DNA of 64,000 nucleotides from an uncultured OCS116 cluster bacterium. GTDB taxonomy: Bacteria; Pseudomonadota; Alphaproteobacteria; Rhizobiales; TMED25. The notes beneath the pieces are model-generated. The model searched no databases and was not told where the DNA came from. It saw nothing but the letters and a program-made list of their open reading frames with translations. The stretch covers positions 1-64,000 of the forward strand of contig CACMIP010000004.1 in NCBI GenBank assembly GCA_902613795.1, read 5' to 3'. Of this stretch, positions 38,511-45,964 are shown one piece after another (positions within the stretch are counted from its first letter, which is position 1; every line of letters starts with the position of its first letter). The position numbers and the translations under genes are program-made.

Positions 38511-39189
38511 AACTTCATTTGAAAAGATAAAAAATAATCGATTTTTTCAAGCATTTGTAATTAGTGCGATAATATTATCAGCTTTTTTAGTTGGTGTTTC
38601 AACTTATAATATACCTCCGCAAGCAATAATATTTATTTATATTTTAGATACACTAATCACTATTTTCTTTGTTATTGAAATTTGTATAAGATTCTTTGCC
38701 GAGGATAAGAAACTGCATTTTTTTAAAAATGGGTGGAATATTTTTGATAGCCTAATTGTGATAATTTCTATTATGCCAATTGGTCCAAACTCATCAATAC
38801 TCGTGCTGAGATTATTGAGAATATTTAGAGTTTTAAGATTAATATCTGCCATACCAGAACTAAAAGAATTAATCGAAGCACTATTAAAATCAATCAAAAG
38901 AGTGTTTTATGTATCCTTGCTCCTGTTCATAATAATTTATGTTTATGCATCATTTGGAAGTATTCTTTTTGGACAATCAGATCCACAGAGATGGGGAGAC
39001 CTCGGAATTTCGATGATAACCCTTGTTCAAGTTCTCACACTATCAAGTTGGGAAAATGTAATGTTACCTATGCAGGAAAAATTTTGGTGGGCGTGGATAT
39101 ACTTCTATAGTTTTGTCGCAATAGGATCAATAACAATCCTAAATTTGATTATTGCAGTCTTAGTTGACGTAATAACAAAGCAAAAATAG
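38503..39189 (+). CDS. Voltage-gated cation channel (bacterial sodium-channel-like, six TM)
   Basis: 228 residues, six membrane segments. S4 carries regularly spaced arginines in VLRLLRIFRVLRLISAIPE near residue 105-122. The pore region reads VQVLTLSSWENVM near residue 179; in NaChBac-type channels the filter is TLESWAS, so the first filter Glu is Ser here and an acidic residue sits three positions later. S6 follows (GSITILNLIIAVLVDVI). Known bacterial members conduct Na+ or Ca2+; selectivity here is uncertain. The next gene is proteorhodopsin. Confidence 0.85.
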   Translation: MNRTSFEKIKNNRFFQAFVISAIILSAFLVGVSTYNIPPQAIIFIYILDTLITIFFVIEICIRFFAEDKKLHFFKNGWNIFDSLIVIISIMPIGPNSSILVLRLLRIFRVLRLISAIPELKELIEALLKSIKRVFYVSLLLFIIIYVYASFGSILFGQSDPQRWGDLGISMITLVQVLTLSSWENVMLPMQEKFWWAWIYFYSFVAIGSITILNLIIAVLVDVITKQK

Positions 39190-39224
39190 TTAACATAAAG
39201 TTACTACTTTTTTATAAAAAAACA

Positions 39225-39253
39225 TTGTTTTTAGCACATTTTTCCAATATTTT
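39225..39253 (+). promoter_or_regulatory. Possible promoter of the proteorhodopsin gene
   Basis: TTGTTT, a 17-base spacer and TATTTT lie in the 116-base gap before proteorhodopsin, leaving a leader of roughly 45 bases. A strong GGGAG ribosome binding site precedes the ATG. The gap is the longest in this plus-strand run, which fits an independent start for a highly expressed gene. Confidence 0.4.
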
Positions 39254-39305
39254 ATGGGTAAGGAAATAAGGGGTTATATAGTTAATTTTAAAAGGGAGAA
39301 CTATT

Positions 39306-39995
39306 ATGACAACAGGAGCACTCAATCCAGCTGATTACGTCGGCGTAAGTTTCTGGATTATATCTGCAGCTATGGTTGCAGCAACATTCTTTTTCTGGGT
39401 AGAAAGAGATCGCGCAGTTGGTAAATGGAAAACATCTCTAACTGTAGCCGCAATGGTTACAGGTATTGCTGCCATCCACTATTTCTACATGCGTGATGTT
39501 TGGGTTAGCACAGGCGAGTCCCCAATCGTATTCCGATATGTAGACTGGCTGTTAACCGTACCACTACAAATTGTTGAATTCTACTTAATACTAGCAGCTA
39601 TTGCTGTGGTTGCAGCGTCACTATTCTGGCGTCTGCTCATCGCATCAGTTGTAATGCTAGTTGCCGGTTATCTCGGTGAAGTAGGTGCAATGAATGTCTG
39701 GCTTGCGTTCATCATCGGAATGGCAGGTTGGATCTACATCATTTACGAAATATTTGCTGGTGAAGCAAGTAAAATTAGTGCAAGTGATGGTACCCCAGCA
39801 TCTCAACGAGCATTTAATGCTTTGAGAATCATAGTAACAGTCGGTTGGGCGATTTACCCACTTGGCTATGTACTTGGTTACGCTGGTGCCGGAAGTGCAG
39901 ATGCGCTCAACATCATATACAACCTTGCTGATTTTGTTAATAAAATCGCATTCGGTGTTGTTATATGGGTTGCTGCTACATCTGACGCAAAATAA
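39306..39995 (+). CDS. Proteorhodopsin, light-driven proton pump, blue-tuned
   Basis: Seven-helix retinal protein of 229 residues. RYVDWLLTVPLQIVEFYLI contains the acceptor Asp (GPR D97), Thr (101) and donor Glu (108), the DTE set of proton pumps. The residue at the GPR-105 tuning site is Gln, as in blue-absorbing forms. The Schiff-base lysine is in DFVNKIAFG near the C-terminus, and the His that partners the acceptor is in GIAAIHYFYMRDVW. No N-terminal signal peptide is evident. No retinal or carotenoid genes (blh, crtEBIY) are in the window, so retinal must come from elsewhere. A strong hairpin follows the stop. Confidence 0.98.
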   Translation: MTTGALNPADYVGVSFWIISAAMVAATFFFWVERDRAVGKWKTSLTVAAMVTGIAAIHYFYMRDVWVSTGESPIVFRYVDWLLTVPLQIVEFYLILAAIAVVAASLFWRLLIASVVMLVAGYLGEVGAMNVWLAFIIGMAGWIYIIYEIFAGEASKISASDGTPASQRAFNALRIIVTVGWAIYPLGYVLGYAGAGSADALNIIYNLADFVNKIAFGVVIWVAATSDAK

Positions 39996-40001
39996 TAACA
40001 A

Positions 40002-40030
40002 GTTGGTGGTTGTCTAGTACAACCACCAAC
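40002..40030 (+). terminator. Strong 3' hairpin after proteorhodopsin
   Basis: GTTGGTGGTTGT and ACAACCACCAAC form a perfect 12-bp stem with a 5-base loop (CTAGT), starting six bases after the proteorhodopsin stop. No T-run follows, so it may be a weak terminator or an mRNA-stabilising 3' structure that sets proteorhodopsin mRNA above that of the next genes. Confidence 0.55.
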
Positions 40031-40057
40031 ACTTATAACCCCCTAAACTTCCTTCTT

Positions 40058-40417
40058 ATGAAAAAGCCTACCATTCAAGTAATTTATAATCATTCTTGCT
40101 CGATCTGTAGGTTCGAAATTAATCACTATAAAAAACAAAATACAGATACAATTCAGTATCTTGATTTGCATCAAGATTTACCAAACAAGTTGGGCTCAAT
40201 CGAGAAAGCTAAGTTGATTAGAAAACTTCATGTATGTGAAGGGGATAAAGTTTATATTGGTGTAGATGCATTTAAGTTAATTTGGTCCCAGATTGGCCGG
40301 TATAAATTTCTTGCAAAATTGCTTGATTATAAAGTTGTATATTTTCTTGCAACGTATTTATATGAAGTGCTGGCTTTTTTTTTATATCTAAAAAACAGGA
40401 AGCAAATTAATGAGTAA
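40058..40417 (+). CDS. DCC-family (DUF393) thiol-disulfide oxidoreductase-like protein
   Basis: 119 residues from the ATG at 40058 (MKKPTIQVIYNHSC). The motif HSCSICRFEI near residue 10-19 gives a CxxC, followed by QYLDLHQD and a C-terminal hydrophobic stretch. The DCC family is named for DxxCxxC; here His-Ser precede the first Cys in place of the Asp. The ORF-track start is a TTG inside the proteorhodopsin hairpin and is not credible. No clear ribosome binding site precedes the ATG. Function unknown. Confidence 0.75.
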   Translation: MKKPTIQVIYNHSCSICRFEINHYKKQNTDTIQYLDLHQDLPNKLGSIEKAKLIRKLHVCEGDKVYIGVDAFKLIWSQIGRYKFLAKLLDYKVVYFLATYLYEVLAFFLYLKNRKQINE

Positions 40418-40535
40418 AAATCTTCCTGAAAAAATTTGTGTTAGGTGTAAAAAACCTTTTAGCTGGAGAAAGAAGTGGAAACTAAATTGGAGTGACGTTA
40501 AATATTGTTCAAAGCGATGTAGGGATAATAAGTAA
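40410..40535 (+). CDS. DUF2256 zinc-ribbon-like small protein
   Basis: 41 residues, too short for the ORF track. KICVRCKKPFSWRKKWKLNW followed by VKYCSKRCR matches the DUF2256 pattern: CxxC, FxWRKKW, then CSxxC. The four cysteines probably bind zinc. The start overlaps the end of the DCC gene by 8 bases, so the two are likely co-translated. DUF2256 genes are known beside photolyase/cryptochrome-type genes in some bacteria, which makes a position just after proteorhodopsin notable. Function unknown. Confidence 0.85.
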   Translation: MSKNLPEKICVRCKKPFSWRKKWKLNWSDVKYCSKRCRDNK

Positions 40536-40538
40536 TCT

Positions 40539-42290
40539 TTATATTGAATATAGTGCTCTCAGATCCCCCTCATATTTTTCAAGCACCTTATACCTTTTTA
40601 TTTTCATAGATGGCGTCATCATTTCATTTTCAACTGTAAATTCTTCATCAACAATAATATAATTTTTTACTTTTTCGATGGCTGAAAGTTGATGGTTAAC
40701 TCGTTTCAGTACTTCATCAATAATCTTTTTTGATGGCTGCATCTCATTTACAAAACTTTTATCAATAACAATAATTGCAACTAGGTATTTTTCTCCATCT
40801 CCATATACCATTGCCTGGTTAATTACAGGCTCCATCACCAGCATGGTCTCTATTTTTGTTGGAGAAATATTATCCCCACCAGAATTTACGATAATGTCTT
40901 TCATACGATCTGTAATAACTAAGTAGTCGTCCTTATCAAAAACCCCAACATCACCAGTTTTTAACCATTCTCCTGAAAATGCATTTATTGTTGCATCCGG
41001 GTCTTTAAAATATCCATTCATTACATTTTCACCTTTGACAAGAATCTCGCCCTCATCTGATATCTTTACATCAGTATTAGGCAATAATCGACCTACTGTT
41101 TCGATTTTATTATTTTTTGGGTAATTTACAGATATTACAGGCCCGCTCTCCGTTTGCCCATAGCCTTGGTAGATTGGAATACCAAGGGAATATAAGGATA
41201 TACCAACATCGTAATTTAGAGCAGCACCACCTGATATCAGCCCTACCAATCTGCCCCCGAATCTATTTCCGATCTTTTTTCTAACCAAAAAGGATAAAAT
41301 TCTATTATAAAATTTACTCCTAAGTGAGAGCTTTTCAAACTCATATAACTTCCGTCCTAATGTGATTGTATCGTTAAATAATTTCTTTTTAAATTTATTT
41401 TCTTTGCTCATTTGTACAGAAATCTTCTGCAAGAGACTCTCATAAAACCTAGGTACTGCTGACATCAAATGAGGCCTAACCTCACCAAGATTTTGAAGTA
41501 GTTTATCTGTACCTTCTGCATAGTAAATCTGGTTACCAGAATATAAATTATAAAACTGTAAGGTGTGCTCATATGAATGTGACAATGGGAGCCATGATAA
41601 AAATAGTACATCATCAATATTATTCAGCTCCGATCCCAGTATCTCATGGGCGCCTTCGCAATTATGCAGAATTGAGCCATGACTTAACATCACACCCTTT
41701 GGGAAGCCAGAAGTTCCAGAGGTATATATGATGCATGCAATATCTTTTCTATTCTTTCTTATTGCCTGATTGAATACATGGTCAGTATCATTATCTGTGG
41801 GCATGCTTTGAATCTCATCCCATTTATGTATCACAATTAAATCATTTTTTTTCAGGTCAAAATCATCGATAATTATAAGATCCCGCTTTATTTTCAGTTT
41901 ATTTATAGCTGACTCAATTTTTGAATATAAAAATTCAGTGGATACAATTATTACTCTTGCTTCGGAGTGGCTTATTAAATATTCATAGTCTTGTGAGGTG
42001 ATTGTTGTGTAAGCTGGAACTGATATACCATCTGCCGCCATGATGGCTAAGTCACTTATTTGCCATTCAGGTCTGTTTTCTGAGACAAGCATCACCCTGG
42101 CTTCATTTTTAATACCTATCTTTTTTAGATAGTTCGCTAATTTTTTAACTCGAGAGTATGTTTCATTCCAACTCAGGGATTGATAATGCTTGTTATTTTT
42201 TGACCAAAGATATGGCGCATCACCATATTTCTTTGCTTGGTCACAAAAAACAGACAGTAGATTTAGATATTTTTGGATAGAGTCAGACAT
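40539..42290 (-). CDS. Long-chain acyl-CoA synthetase (AMP-binding family)
   Basis: Activates fatty acids to acyl-CoA through acyl-AMP. The P-loop-like ACIIYTSGTSGFPKGVMLSH is near residue 186, YQGYGQTESGPVIS near 370, and TGDVGVFDKDDYLVITDRMKD near 438. At 583 residues it belongs to the FAA1/FadD15-like branch. Its ATG lies 32 bases after the 3' end of tRNA-Ala, with no terminator visible, so the two may share a transcript. Confidence 0.92.
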   Translation of the reverse strand: MSDSIQKYLNLLSVFCDQAKKYGDAPYLWSKNNKHYQSLSWNETYSRVKKLANYLKKIGIKNEARVMLVSENRPEWQISDLAIMAADGISVPAYTTITSQDYEYLISHSEARVIIVSTEFLYSKIESAINKLKIKRDLIIIDDFDLKKNDLIVIHKWDEIQSMPTDNDTDHVFNQAIRKNRKDIACIIYTSGTSGFPKGVMLSHGSILHNCEGAHEILGSELNNIDDVLFLSWLPLSHSYEHTLQFYNLYSGNQIYYAEGTDKLLQNLGEVRPHLMSAVPRFYESLLQKISVQMSKENKFKKKLFNDTITLGRKLYEFEKLSLRSKFYNRILSFLVRKKIGNRFGGRLVGLISGGAALNYDVGISLYSLGIPIYQGYGQTESGPVISVNYPKNNKIETVGRLLPNTDVKISDEGEILVKGENVMNGYFKDPDATINAFSGEWLKTGDVGVFDKDDYLVITDRMKDIIVNSGGDNISPTKIETMLVMEPVINQAMVYGDGEKYLVAIIVIDKSFVNEMQPSKKIIDEVLKRVNHQLSAIEKVKNYIIVDEEFTVENEMMTPSMKIKRYKVLEKYEGDLRALYSI

Positions 42291-42322
42291 AAAGAATTAT
42301 CTCAAAATTATGGGCACAATGA

Positions 42323-42398
42323 TGGTGGAGCCAGGGGGGCTCGAACCCCCGACCTCTTCGCTGCCAGCGAAGCGCTCTCCCAACTGAGCTATGGCCCC
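42323..42398 (-). tRNA. tRNA-Ala (anticodon GGC)
   Basis: A 76-base cloverleaf with encoded CCA. The acceptor stem is GGGGCCA with TGGCTCC (one G-U pair), the D arm is GCTCAGTTGGGAGAGC, the anticodon stem CTTCG/CGAAG holds the loop CTGGCAG with anticodon GGC, and the T arm contains GGTTCGAGCC. It reads alanine GCC/GCU codons. It sits between the acyl-CoA ligase and the nuclease-like gene. Confidence 0.97.
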
Positions 42399-42482
42399 AT
42401 ATCTGCAAAATAACATAAATCTAGGTATCATTAAATATAGAATCGTTTTTTGATAAAATTTAATCGCAATAAAAAATAGATC

Positions 42483-42917
42483 TCATTTACAATAGTTTGG
42501 AAGAGGTAATTCTCTTGATGCCTCTGTCTCGAAGATTTTATACTTCCCTCTTGAGTAGCTTCTACAATCTCTTGCGCAGCTATTCTCAATTATTTTTTGT
42601 TGTAAGTCTTCAGTAATATCTTTTTTTGTTACTGTACAAATACCTACATACCGGTCATAGGTCATATCACCTGTTAATTTGCATGACACCGTGTCGGACT
42701 CAGCAATAATTTTTTCTACTGTTTTTTTGCAAGATTTATAAGTCACATGACCTTTTTCTGCAGCGGATATTCCATTTAAGCGTATCTTCTTATTGCACAG
42801 CTTTATTGTATCTGCATCAATTACATACACATTATGGGCGGCACAATTAATTTCTTTACTATACGAAAGGGAAGTATAACTTATTAGAATAATTATTATG
42901 TAAACCAGTCTTTTCAT
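42483..42917 (-). CDS. Secreted staphylococcal-nuclease-like (SNase) domain protein
   Basis: 144 residues with a signal peptide (MKRLVYIIIILISYTSLSYS). The SNase core is recognisable in NVYVIDADTIKLCNKKIRLNGISAAEKG, with an Asp pair and a Glu placed as in thermonuclease, and DRYVGICTV later supplies the Arg. Many such proteins have lost activity; the key acidic and Arg residues here appear to be kept. It carries nine cysteines, including one in the signal peptide tail and a CARDC pair, suggesting disulfides after export to the periplasm. Confidence 0.75.
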   Translation of the reverse strand: MKRLVYIIIILISYTSLSYSKEINCAAHNVYVIDADTIKLCNKKIRLNGISAAEKGHVTYKSCKKTVEKIIAESDTVSCKLTGDMTYDRYVGICTVTKKDITEDLQQKIIENSCARDCRSYSRGKYKIFETEASRELPLPNYCK

Positions 42918-42984
42918 AATTCCAAATCAATCTGGATTGTGTAATATTCTATCTTATTAGAATTATAGAAAAATAAAATTAAAA

Positions 42985-43638
42985 ATGATCAAAGCAGAAC
43001 GCGTCAAAAATATAATTAAAATATTGGATAGGATTTATCCAAATCCTCCCATCCCACTTGATCATAAGAATATATTTGAATTGCTAATTTCCGTTCTGCT
43101 CAGCGCTCAATGTACGGATGTTCGGGTGAATCAAGTTACGCCGAGCCTCTTTCAGTTAGCAAATAATGCGAAGGACATGAGTCATCTAGATTTAAACGTA
43201 ATTTATGAAATAATAAGACCCTGCGGCTTAGCGCCACAAAAATCTGCTGCAATAAAGGAGCTGTCCGAGATACTCATTCGTGATTTTAACGGTCAAGTTC
43301 CGGATACCTATGAGGAATTGGAGATTTTACCTGGTGTGGGCCACAAGACAGCATCCGTTGTAATGTCTCAGGGTCATGGTCACCCTGCTTTTCCGGTTGA
43401 TACACACATACACCGGCTAGCCCAACGATGGGGTCTCACAAATGGAAAAAGTGTTGTTCAAACAGAAAGAGATTTAAAAAGATTATTCCCAAAAGATAAT
43501 TGGAATAGATTACATTTACAAATTATATTTTATGGACGCGAATACTGTCAGGCCAGAGCATGTTTTGGTATTGATTGCGAGATCTGCAACACTTGTTATC
43601 CTGACAGAAAAAAACCCATCAAGGTTAAAAAACCATAA
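42985..43638 (+). CDS. nth: Endonuclease III (Nth), base-excision repair glycosylase/AP lyase
   Basis: Removes oxidised pyrimidines. The helix-hairpin-helix LEILPGVGHKTASVVMSQ near residue 115 contains the catalytic Lys, and the catalytic Asp is in PAFPVDTHIHRLAQRWGL near 140. The cluster region reads YCQARACFGIDCEICNTC: the cysteines are spaced C-x4-C-x4-C-x2-C-x2-C instead of the classic C-x6-C-x2-C-x5-C. A 4Fe-4S cluster is still plausible using four of the five. Length 217. Confidence 0.93.
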   Translation: MIKAERVKNIIKILDRIYPNPPIPLDHKNIFELLISVLLSAQCTDVRVNQVTPSLFQLANNAKDMSHLDLNVIYEIIRPCGLAPQKSAAIKELSEILIRDFNGQVPDTYEELEILPGVGHKTASVVMSQGHGHPAFPVDTHIHRLAQRWGLTNGKSVVQTERDLKRLFPKDNWNRLHLQIIFYGREYCQARACFGIDCEICNTCYPDRKKPIKVKKP

Positions 43639-43680
43639 GATCAACGTGAAATGTAAACTATGAAAGTATATTAATCGTTT

Positions 43681-43686
43681 TATAAT
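43681..43686 (+). promoter_or_regulatory. Candidate -10 element (TATAAT) of the pseudoazurin gene
   Basis: A perfect TATAAT lies 27 bases before the pseudoazurin ATG, which has AAGGA upstream. The -35 region is weak (CTATGA at 17 bases). Two ATCGTTT repeats, at 43674 and 43688 and 14 bases apart, flank the -10 box and could be a regulator site. Confidence 0.35.
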
Positions 43687-43712
43687 CATCGTTTGATATA
43701 AGGACAAATTAC

Positions 43713-44150
43713 ATGAATAAGCTTACACTTCTTTTTACTTTAATCGCCCTTCTTTTTACACACAACAGCGCGATCTCCGCAACATATGACGTAGATATGT
43801 TAAATAAAAGAGATGATGGAGAGAAGATGGTTTACTCTGAAGATATTTTATATGTTGAACTAAATGACACAGTTAATTGGCTAACTACTTCGCCCGGACA
43901 CAACGTAGAGTTTATTGGCGCCCCAGAAAATGCAGAACTTCCAAAGAAACCTTCTAAGGTAAATAAAGAATTTAGTTATACCTTCGATGAGCCAGGTGTA
44001 TATTTATATCAATGTTCACCACACAAGAGCATGGGTATGATCGCATTGGTCATTGTGGATGGCGATCTATCAAATATTGATGATATTGCATCTACGAGAG
44101 TTGTTGGAAAAAGTAAGAAAAAACTCGAAGCACTCATAGCTGGCCTGTAG
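43713..44150 (+). CDS. Pseudoazurin-type blue copper protein
   Basis: Periplasmic electron carrier. The signal peptide runs to about residue 22 (TLIALLFTHNSAISA). The type 1 copper ligands are His in SPGHNVEFI near residue 62, and Cys, His and Met in YLYQCSPHKSMGMIALVIV near 102-116. Length 145. Pseudoazurins donate electrons to nitrite or nitrous oxide reductases in denitrifiers; no such reductase is in the window, so the partner may be a cytochrome oxidase or another enzyme. Confidence 0.93.
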   Translation: MNKLTLLFTLIALLFTHNSAISATYDVDMLNKRDDGEKMVYSEDILYVELNDTVNWLTTSPGHNVEFIGAPENAELPKKPSKVNKEFSYTFDEPGVYLYQCSPHKSMGMIALVIVDGDLSNIDDIASTRVVGKSKKKLEALIAGL

Positions 44151-44180
44151 TATAATCATTCATTAAAATCTGGTGAAACT

Positions 44181-45158
44181 ATGGATAAAGTTGCCGTAAT
44201 CGGAGCTGGTATATCTGGCCTGGCCCTAGCTAATAAGTTAAAAAACCATTTTGAAGTTGTTGTATTTGAAAAATCACGTGGCTATGGAGGACGTGTTGCG
44301 ACAAGAAGATTTGGTGAGTTTATATTTGATCATGGAGCTCAGTTTTTCAAAGCAAAAACAGAAGAATTTAAGAACTATATTAACCCCATGATAGATCAGA
44401 ATATTATCGATGTTTGGAAGGCACGGTTTGTTGAAATTGATAATGGTAAAATTACCAATGCCCGTGTTTGGGGGGAAGATCCGTCAAATTACGTTGGAAT
44501 ACCATCCATGAATGCTATTGGCAAATATATGGCAGACGGCCTAAATGTTAGATTATCAGAGAAAGTGGCGAATGTCTTAAAGGGTAATAAGTGGCAACTA
44601 TATGATGAAGCCAATGACAATATTGGTGAGTTTGATTGGGTAATTTCTGCAATACCGCCCAAACAAGCAATAGATATGATCCCTGATGTTGTTAATTTAT
44701 ATTGCGAAATCAGTCGTTACGAGATGCTTGCATGTTATTCGCTGATGCTGGGTTACGAGGAAAAAATAGATATAGGGTTTGATGCTGCACTAATAAAGGG
44801 AGCGGATATTAGCTGGCTATCGGTAAATTCATCAAAGTACTCAAGCGTAAATAATACAGCATTTCTGATTCACTCAACGAACAAATGGGCATCTCAAAAT
44901 ATAGATAATGATAGGGATTGGGTTAAGGGCTATCTCTGTAATGAATTATCAAATCTAGTTCCAATAAAAACAGAAAATGCCAATTATATTGGATTACAGG
45001 GATGGCGTTATGCAAATATAAAAAAACAAAATAATCCTGAATTTTTTTTGGATAGAGATAATAAATTTGGTCTTTGCGGAGACTGGTTTATTCAAGGTAG
45101 GATTGAAGCCGCTTATCTAAGTGGCTCTCATTTGGGCGATCATATACTAATATCTTAG
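44181..45158 (+). CDS. FAD-dependent oxidoreductase, renalase/amine-oxidase-like
   Basis: The Rossmann motif VAVIGAGISGLALANKLK at the N-terminus is followed by VVVFEKSRGYGGRVATRR, the pattern of renalase-like NAD(P)/FAD proteins. The C-terminal FAD segment is FGLCGDWFIQGRIEAAYLSG. Length 325. Bacterial renalase-like enzymes oxidise mis-reduced nicotinamide forms, but the substrate here cannot be fixed. It follows pseudoazurin by 30 bases on the same strand and converges with the GST gene. Confidence 0.82.
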   Translation: MDKVAVIGAGISGLALANKLKNHFEVVVFEKSRGYGGRVATRRFGEFIFDHGAQFFKAKTEEFKNYINPMIDQNIIDVWKARFVEIDNGKITNARVWGEDPSNYVGIPSMNAIGKYMADGLNVRLSEKVANVLKGNKWQLYDEANDNIGEFDWVISAIPPKQAIDMIPDVVNLYCEISRYEMLACYSLMLGYEEKIDIGFDAALIKGADISWLSVNSSKYSSVNNTAFLIHSTNKWASQNIDNDRDWVKGYLCNELSNLVPIKTENANYIGLQGWRYANIKKQNNPEFFLDRDNKFGLCGDWFIQGRIEAAYLSGSHLGDHILIS

Positions 45159-45164
45159 CTATTA

Positions 45165-45962
45165 CTAAGCTTTATCCCAATATTCCTTTATTTTCGGGTA
45201 TGCGTCCTTACCGTTTTGAGCCCTTTGATCTGCAGTAACGTCCCCCCAATCATATATTGCTTTTTTATATGCAGGTCTTGTTTTAATTTTTTCATACCAC
45301 TGATCAAGATTTTTTAGATCTTTCCATAAAGGTCTCATCATAAAGGAGTCCAATCTGTGTAGGTAAACGACAAATGAGATATCTGCTAAAGAATACTTAT
45401 CTCCAGCAAGCCAAGTATTTTTACCTAAATATTCATTCATTTCTATGAATAGTGACTTGAATTCAATCATTGCCTCTTCAAGAAGAGGTGACTCTATCCC
45501 CATCTCAATATTTATTTGATCATTTTTTTTGCGAACTTTGTCTTTCATTTCTTTGTAGTATTTTTTAATCTGCCCTGGGTCTTTCTTTTTATAAATGTGT
45601 CTGTTCACGAGACATACACCAATTGTTCGACTTGCAACATGGATTCCTTCATCTATTTTACGCATCCAGAGACGCATTTGGGCAAGATCTTTGGGCCATG
45701 ATGGTTTTAATTTAGGATCTCCACCATATCTTTCCTCAAGATATTCGATAATTACTAAAGACTCTGGTATTGCAAGGTTATCATCAATAATCACTGGGAC
45801 AAGGCCTTTGGGATTTAGCTCATAAAAATTTTTCGGAAGCTGATCGATATCACCCAGCGCGGTATCTACAATTATGCTTTCCCATGGAATAGATTTTTCT
45901 TCGAGACAAAGACGTACTCTCTGAGCTGCACTGGTTCTGTCGTAATGAAAAAGAGTGAGCAT
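45165..45962 (-). CDS. Glutathione S-transferase family protein
   Basis: 265 residues with both GST domains. The N-terminal domain includes RVRLCLEEKSIPWE, LNPKGLVPVIIDD with the cis-Pro near residue 56, and IPESLVIIEYLEERYG with the glutathione-binding Glu-Ser pair. The C-terminal helical domain has WLAGDKYSLADISF near residue 184. It is encoded 2 bases after the aldehyde dehydrogenase, suggesting joint handling of an electrophile or aldehyde. Confidence 0.9.
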   Translation of the reverse strand: MLTLFHYDRTSAAQRVRLCLEEKSIPWESIIVDTALGDIDQLPKNFYELNPKGLVPVIIDDNLAIPESLVIIEYLEERYGGDPKLKPSWPKDLAQMRLWMRKIDEGIHVASRTIGVCLVNRHIYKKKDPGQIKKYYKEMKDKVRKKNDQINIEMGIESPLLEEAMIEFKSLFIEMNEYLGKNTWLAGDKYSLADISFVVYLHRLDSFMMRPLWKDLKNLDQWYEKIKTRPAYKKAIYDWGDVTADQRAQNGKDAYPKIKEYWDKA

Positions 45963-45964
45963 TA

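Noticed and set aside
39657-40001. 114-residue ORF antisense to proteorhodopsin
   Set aside because: Codon bias shadow of a strongly conserved gene; no ribosome binding site or family match.
40010-40057. N-terminal extension of the DCC protein (MSSTTTNTYNPL)
   Set aside because: It starts at a TTG inside the proteorhodopsin 3' hairpin and lies outside the conserved domain; the ATG at 40058 is preferred.
42190-42387. Plus-strand ORF ending MVEPGGLEPPTSSLPAKRSPN
   Set aside because: It is the reverse complement of tRNA-Ala read through into the acyl-CoA ligase; this peptide is a well-known annotation artefact over tRNA genes.
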